A stretch of 64,000 nucleotides of DNA, taken from NCBI RefSeq assembly GCF_016745235.1, contig NZ_JAELVM010000003.1:310001-374000 (forward strand), read 5' to 3'. Position numbers and translations under genes: made by a program. Positions 59,482 to 64,000 of this stretch are shown here, piece after piece; position 1 is the stretch's first letter, and the number at the start of each line of letters is the position of its first letter. The notes under the pieces were generated by a model. The model ran no database searches, was not told the DNA's origin, and worked only from the letters and a program-made list of their open reading frames with translations. Source of the DNA: Chryseobacterium endalhagicum (GTDB taxonomy: Bacteria > Bacteroidota > Bacteroidia > Flavobacteriales > Weeksellaceae).

Positions 59482-60249
59482 ATGGAATTTTATAAATATC
59501 AGGGAACGGGAAACGATTTTGTCATGATAGACAACCGTGACCTGCAGTTTCCCAAAGAAAAGGATCTTATAGAAAAATTATGTGACAGACGTTTCGGAAT
59601 TGGTGCCGACGGTCTTATCCTTCTGGAAAATGATGATGCCTATGATTTCAAAATGGTATATTATAATTCAGACGGCGGCGAAAGCACGATGTGCGGAAAC
59701 GGCGGAAGATGTCTGGTAGCCTTTGCTTTCTTTCTGGATATTTTTGAAGACAAATGTAAATTCATTGCTACAGACGGTGAACATGAAGCTGAAATCTATA
59801 ACGGGATCATTAAATTAAAAATGATTGATGTGGATACTATTTCAGGGGACGGTGAGGATACGGTAATGAACACGGGATCTCCCCATTATGTAAAATATGT
59901 GGAAGATCTGGTGAATTACAACGTTTTTGCCCAGGGAAACGGGATCAGAAATTCAGAAAAATATAAAGAAAAAGGCATCAATGTAAATTTTGTAGAAAAA
60001 ATTACGGATGATGAAATTTTCGTAAGAACCTATGAACGAGGCGTTGAGGACGAAACTTACAGCTGCGGAACAGGAGTTACCGCTTCTGCTTTAACTTTTC
60101 TGCAAAAACATAATCTAATCTCTGTAAAAGTTAAAACTTTAGGTGGAAATCTTAAAGTTCATGCTGAGAAAAACGGAAATTCTTTTCAAAATATTTGGCT
60201 GGAAGGTCCTGCGAAGCAAGTTTTTAGAGGTAAAACAGATCTTATTTAA
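59482..60249 (+). CDS. dapF: diaminopimelate epimerase
   Basis: A 255-residue enzyme with the twin catalytic cysteines: STMCGNGGRCLVAF (first Cys) and ETYSCGTGVTASAL (second Cys). QGTGNDFVMIDNR is the N-terminal signature. It interconverts LL- and meso-diaminopimelate for lysine and peptidoglycan. It stands 30 bp ahead of mltG, pointing to a cell-wall pair. Confidence 0.96.
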   Translation: MEFYKYQGTGNDFVMIDNRDLQFPKEKDLIEKLCDRRFGIGADGLILLENDDAYDFKMVYYNSDGGESTMCGNGGRCLVAFAFFLDIFEDKCKFIATDGEHEAEIYNGIIKLKMIDVDTISGDGEDTVMNTGSPHYVKYVEDLVNYNVFAQGNGIRNSEKYKEKGINVNFVEKITDDEIFVRTYERGVEDETYSCGTGVTASALTFLQKHNLISVKVKTLGGNLKVHAEKNGNSFQNIWLEGPAKQVFRGKTDLI

Positions 60250-60279
60250 AAACAAACTTTTAATCAACTCTTTTTAATA

Positions 60280-61305
60280 ATGAAAAAAACGGTTCTCATT
60301 ATCGCTCTGCTTGTTTTTGGAGCGGCTGGATTTTTTGGTTTGAGATTCTATAATAAATATTACGGAAACAACGTGGAAAAGGACGGTTATGTTCTTATCC
60401 CGCATAAAGCAAATTTCAAGCAGATCCTTGATTCTGTGGGGCCGTACGTAAAAGATAAAGAAGCTTTTGAAGCGGTGGCCAGAGATAAAGATCTGGAAAA
60501 ATATTTCAAGCCGGGAAGGTATCATTTTCAGTCCGGGGCGGGAAATACCAATCTTGTGAACATGATCAAAGCTGGAAATCAGTCTGAAAACAGTTTCAGA
60601 ATCGGAGATTTCGGGGATATGTACCAGATGATCGGTAAGGTGACCAAAAAGACGGAGCTGGATTCTTTGCATTTTGTGAATGATCTGAACCAAGTGGCCG
60701 TAGAAAAAGGCTATAAAAATGCGGAGGATCTGAAGAAATATTTTTTCATTGATACGTATAATTTTTTCTGGACGGTAAGCCCGAGAGAATTCTTCAATAA
60801 ATTTGATGAGCAGTACAATGAATTCTGGACCAGCGAAAGAAAAAATAAGGAACAGCAGTCCGGTCTTACCAGAGATCAGATCTACTCGCTGGCATCTATT
60901 GTTTATAAAGAATCCGGGGGTAAAAAGGATGAAATGAAGACCATCGCCGGATTATACCTGAACCGTTTCAGAAAAGGAATGAAATTACAGTCTGATCCTA
61001 CCGTGATTTATGCAATCAACAAGCAGACTAATTTTAAAGAGCCGATCAAAAGGGTTTTATATAAACATTTGTCTACCCCATCACCGTACAATACCTACGC
61101 GAATGCAGGAATTCCTCCGGGACCTATCTGTGTAGTAGATAAAAACTCTGTTGATGCTGTTTTAAGCCCGGAGAACAATAATTATATATTTATGTGTGCT
61201 GATCCTGCAAGATTCGGTTTTCACAAATTTACGGACAGCGCCGAGGAGCATGCCATCAATGCAAAAGCGTATCAGGACTGGCTGAATTCCAAAAATATTA
61301 AATAG
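60280..61305 (+). CDS. mltG: endolytic murein transglycosylase MltG
   Basis: A 341-residue YceG-fold enzyme with one N-terminal membrane helix (VLIIALLVFGAAGFFGLRFY) and the catalytic part SIVYKESGGKKDEMKTIAGL (Glu in YKES), then LQSDPTVIYA and STPSPYNTYANAGIPPGPIC. It cuts nascent peptidoglycan glycan chains at the inner membrane. Follows dapF by 30 bp. A long AT-rich gap then precedes the TonB-type receptor. Confidence 0.95.
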   Translation: MKKTVLIIALLVFGAAGFFGLRFYNKYYGNNVEKDGYVLIPHKANFKQILDSVGPYVKDKEAFEAVARDKDLEKYFKPGRYHFQSGAGNTNLVNMIKAGNQSENSFRIGDFGDMYQMIGKVTKKTELDSLHFVNDLNQVAVEKGYKNAEDLKKYFFIDTYNFFWTVSPREFFNKFDEQYNEFWTSERKNKEQQSGLTRDQIYSLASIVYKESGGKKDEMKTIAGLYLNRFRKGMKLQSDPTVIYAINKQTNFKEPIKRVLYKHLSTPSPYNTYANAGIPPGPICVVDKNSVDAVLSPENNNYIFMCADPARFGFHKFTDSAEEHAINAKAYQDWLNSKNIK

Positions 61306-61475
61306 GAAATAAATTTAACGTTATTTTAACAATACAATAATTAACTTTTAACAATTACATACGACTTATACATCTATAAATAATACATAAATCTTAACAT
61401 TCTGAAAATTAACCCAATTAATAATTTCACAATATTAAGGCTTATAAATTCATGATTTTACACAAAAAATACCTT

Positions 61476-64000
61476 ATGAATCAGACGGAAATTGTCAACA
61501 TTTTCACAAAAAAAACACTGGCGCTTACTTTTGTACTTTCAGCGGCAGCCATGGCTTTCGCACAGGAAAAAGCCGGGGTTACGGGAATGATTGTCAACAA
61601 GAACAACCAGCCGGTTCCTTATGCTTCTGTGACGTTCAGCAATAAAGTGAACAAAACATTAAGCGATGCTGTATTGACCGATGAAAAGGGACAGTACAGC
61701 CTGGAATTAGCTCCTGGAAACTATGATATCACAGTAGAAGCTATCGATTACAAGAACAGCACTATTACTAAAAATATTGCGGGTGCCGGAAATATCGGAG
61801 CCTTATCTATAGAGCCTGAAGCGACCAGTACGGTAGGTGCAAAAACACAGGAAATCCAAGGTGTAGTGATCACAGCTGCTGCCACAAAAGCTTATAAAGT
61901 TGAGCTTGACAAGAAGACGTATGATCCTTCGCAGGATATTGTAAGCAAGGGCGGAAACCTTCAGGATGTTCTTACCAATGTTCCTTCTGTTTCTGTAGAT
62001 ACGGATGGTACGGTTTCTATGAGAGGAAATACCAACGTAAGGTTTCTGATTAACGGAAAACCATCTTCTCTTCTGGGTGTTGATGATGGAGCGAATGCTT
62101 TACAAAGTATTCCGGCTGATCAGATTGAAAGAATTGAAGTGATTACGAATCCTTCTTCTAAATTTGAAGCAAGTGGTACGGCAGGTATTTTAAATATTAT
62201 TCTGAAAAAAGATAAGAAGCTGGGCTTCAACGGAAGCGTTACAGGAAGTATAGGCTATTTGCCGAGAACCAACCTTAATGCTAACCTGAACTGGAGAAAA
62301 GGAAACTGGACCTGGTTCGTGAATGGCGGCGGCGGCTATCAAAGAAATGAAAGTACCAGCAGGAATTTAACGATAAGAAAGGATGACATCAGCGCACTGG
62401 ATCCAACCAAAGCATTTCCTTTTACACAGTATTCCAATCAGGATGGTAAAACCAAAAGAGAGGGTGACAATTACAATTTGAATGCTGGATTTACCCATGA
62501 TTTCAGTGATAAAACCTCGATTAACTTTTCCGGTATGATCAGAAGTTTTGATAATGATTCAAAAACGCTGAATACTTATAATGAGATCGTGTATGCGAAT
62601 CCCACTACATATAATAATATCCTAAGAGAAAGAAACAGCTTCGGAAACAGTAAAAACTTCGCAACACAGTTCGACCTTGGCCTGGACCAGAAAATCGGCG
62701 ATAACGGACAGCTTCTTGCTGCTTCTGCCAGCTACCAGACCAATAAAACTGACGGGGTGAACCAGATTGTTCAGACGTCTTTTAAAGATGGCGTTCTTCA
62801 GTCAACAGGGAATTCCATCAACAATGTGACTACGAACTCCCAAACGGATACTTTTATAGGAAAACTGGATTATGAGCTTCCGATAGGAGAACAATCAAAA
62901 TTTGAAGCCGGAGCACGTTACGATTACAATAAAAATACCTACGATTATTTTGTAGATCAGAGCAATAATGGAGGTACAGCTTTTACAAGATATGATTTTA
63001 CGAGTAACACGGTATATTCTGAGAATATTTTAGGAATATATGCGCAGTTCAAAAGCAAGATCGGAGAAAAATTTGCTTATCAGGTTGGTTTAAGAAGTGA
63101 AACCTCTAAAATTGATATTAACTTCCAAAACTATGATGAAAACGGAAATCCCAAGTATACACCGGAAGTCAATAAAAACTACACCAAGCTCTTCCCTTCC
63201 GTATTCTTAAGCTATGATCTTGCAAAAAACAATCAGTTATTACTGAATTACTCTAGAAGGATCAACCGTCCAAGAGCTTTTTCTTTGATTCCGTTCATGT
63301 CTTTTGATGATGACCGAAACTATTTCAGAGGAAATCCTGACCTTAACCCGACTTATGAGGATTCCTTCGAATTTGGTTATAACCTTTCCAAGAAAAAATT
63401 CACGTTCAATCCAACAATTTATCTGAAAAGATCCGAGGATGAGCAGAACAGATACCAGTATGTTGATGAAGCCGGAGCTGTCAATACCATTCCTTTCAAC
63501 GTAGGAACCGAAACCAATTACGGTTTGGATCTTAACGGAACGTATGACCCTTTCAGCTGGTGGAAAATGATGCTTTCCGCAGATTTGTACGGATATAAAA
63601 ATACAGGGAGTTATAATTTATTCCCTGATAATCCGAAAACATTAAATGACTTTTCAGGTACAGGTTTTTCATACAGACTTCGTTTCAACAATACATTTAA
63701 GCCCACTAAAAACCTAAGCGTCCAGCTTCAGAGTTTCTACAGAGCAGGTGAAAAAACAGCGATGAATAACAGAAAAGCGATGTATGGATTCGATTTGGGA
63801 GCAAGCCAGACCATCTGGAAAGGAAATGCTACCATCGGCTTTAATATACGTGACATCTTCAATACAAGAAAAATGCGAAATTATACCAATAATGCGCAGT
63901 TTACAAGAGAGATGGAAATGCAGTGGCAGCCAAGACAGTTTGCCCTATCTTTCACTTACAGATTTAAGCAGGGTGAAAAAGTAGACACGAAACCGAAGGT
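61476..64000 (+). CDS. TonB-dependent receptor-like outer-membrane barrel, 3' end missing
   Basis: At least 841 codons with no stop before the window edge. A signal peptide (LALTFVLSAAAMAFAQ) is followed by a carboxypeptidase-regulatory-like domain (GMIVNKNNQPVPYASVTF), a plug (LQDVLTNVPSVSVDTDG, RIEVITNPSSKFEASGTAGI) and a long beta-barrel ending near FTYRFKQGEK, so probably only a short C-terminal tail is missing. This is the flavobacterial 'outer membrane beta-barrel' relative of TonB receptors. Substrate unknown. I use the ATG at 61476; the ATG at 61452 is an alternative eight codons longer. Confidence 0.9.
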   Translation, partial: MNQTEIVNIFTKKTLALTFVLSAAAMAFAQEKAGVTGMIVNKNNQPVPYASVTFSNKVNKTLSDAVLTDEKGQYSLELAPGNYDITVEAIDYKNSTITKNIAGAGNIGALSIEPEATSTVGAKTQEIQGVVITAAATKAYKVELDKKTYDPSQDIVSKGGNLQDVLTNVPSVSVDTDGTVSMRGNTNVRFLINGKPSSLLGVDDGANALQSIPADQIERIEVITNPSSKFEASGTAGILNIILKKDKKLGFNGSVTGSIGYLPRTNLNANLNWRKGNWTWFVNGGGGYQRNESTSRNLTIRKDDISALDPTKAFPFTQYSNQDGKTKREGDNYNLNAGFTHDFSDKTSINFSGMIRSFDNDSKTLNTYNEIVYANPTTYNNILRERNSFGNSKNFATQFDLGLDQKIGDNGQLLAASASYQTNKTDGVNQIVQTSFKDGVLQSTGNSINNVTTNSQTDTFIGKLDYELPIGEQSKFEAGARYDYNKNTYDYFVDQSNNGGTAFTRYDFTSNTVYSENILGIYAQFKSKIGEKFAYQVGLRSETSKIDINFQNYDENGNPKYTPEVNKNYTKLFPSVFLSYDLAKNNQLLLNYSRRINRPRAFSLIPFMSFDDDRNYFRGNPDLNPTYEDSFEFGYNLSKKKFTFNPTIYLKRSEDEQNRYQYVDEAGAVNTIPFNVGTETNYGLDLNGTYDPFSWWKMMLSADLYGYKNTGSYNLFPDNPKTLNDFSGTGFSYRLRFNNTFKPTKNLSVQLQSFYRAGEKTAMNNRKAMYGFDLGASQTIWKGNATIGFNIRDIFNTRKMRNYTNNAQFTREMEMQWQPRQFALSFTYRFKQGEKVDTKPK

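Noticed and set aside
1..64000. tRNA or rRNA genes
   Set aside because: No cloverleaf-like or rRNA-like stretch was recognised in any gene-free interval, though a covariance-model search was not possible.

Overview
The window is 64 kb of AT-rich chromosome from a member of the Bacteroidota, most probably a Chryseobacterium-like flavobacterium (Weeksellaceae). This rests on TTTG/TAnnTTTG-type promoters instead of sigma70 boxes, lipoprotein and type IX secretion sorting signals, a fused SecDF, a Bacteroidota-type arginine pathway with an acylornithine transcarbamylase, and very repeat-rich intergenic DNA. It is essentially core chromosome; I see no prophage, complete insertion sequence, CRISPR array, rRNA or tRNA.

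Layout. 0-4 kb: start of a Crp/Fnr-like regulator (cut by the window edge), an Ada DNA-repair regulator, an ICL/PEP-mutase-like enzyme and two tandem lipoprotein zinc metalloproteases. 4-10 kb: pyrimidine operon pyrB-carA-(four-helix-bundle gene)-carB on the minus strand. It is preceded by a leader with a consensus promoter, a 23-codon leader ORF and an intrinsic terminator placed like the E. coli pyrBI attenuator. 10-20 kb: a divergent Lrp/AsnC regulator, then the complete arginine cluster on the minus strand, transcribed as GNAT-argG-argC-argD-argF'-argB-argE-argH, with a lone IS1-type zinc/HTH gene divergent from its promoter. 20.6-31.6 kb: a co-directional carboxylate (acetate/propionate) block: porin, MHS-type permease, two tiny membrane proteins, a symporter-histidine kinase fusion, a lone receiver protein, a propionyl-CoA-synthetase-like enzyme and acetyl-CoA synthetase. 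32-42.6 kb: Rel/SpoT, NhaA, YihY/BrkB, a DUF1569-like protein, a GlxA-type regulator, RlmH, TrmL, a TPR protein, PAP2 phosphatase and TatA. 43-47 kb: an unknown lipoprotein, a small outer-membrane protein, an AraC regulator and a Tet-family exporter. 47.6-64 kb: SecDF, a PQQ-type sugar dehydrogenase with a type IX sorting tail, an unknown membrane protein, HemN, a BNR-like secreted protein, an APC permease, PnuC with an overlapping N/G/Q-rich lipoprotein, DapF, MltG, and a TonB-dependent-receptor-like barrel protein running off the right edge.

How genes work together. PyrB and CarAB share carbamoyl phosphate with the arginine pathway directly beside them, so carbamoyl-phosphate supply and both consuming pathways lie within 16 kb. 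The 20-31 kb block reads as uptake, sensing and CoA-activation of short carboxylates, resembling the CrbS/CrbR-Acs acetate switch but with a receiver that has no output domain.

The intergenic DNA is the other story: several families of palindromic or hairpin-forming repeats recur, some with paired (compensatory) changes in both arms, including a 40-bp tandem dimer inserted twice inside the arginine operon.
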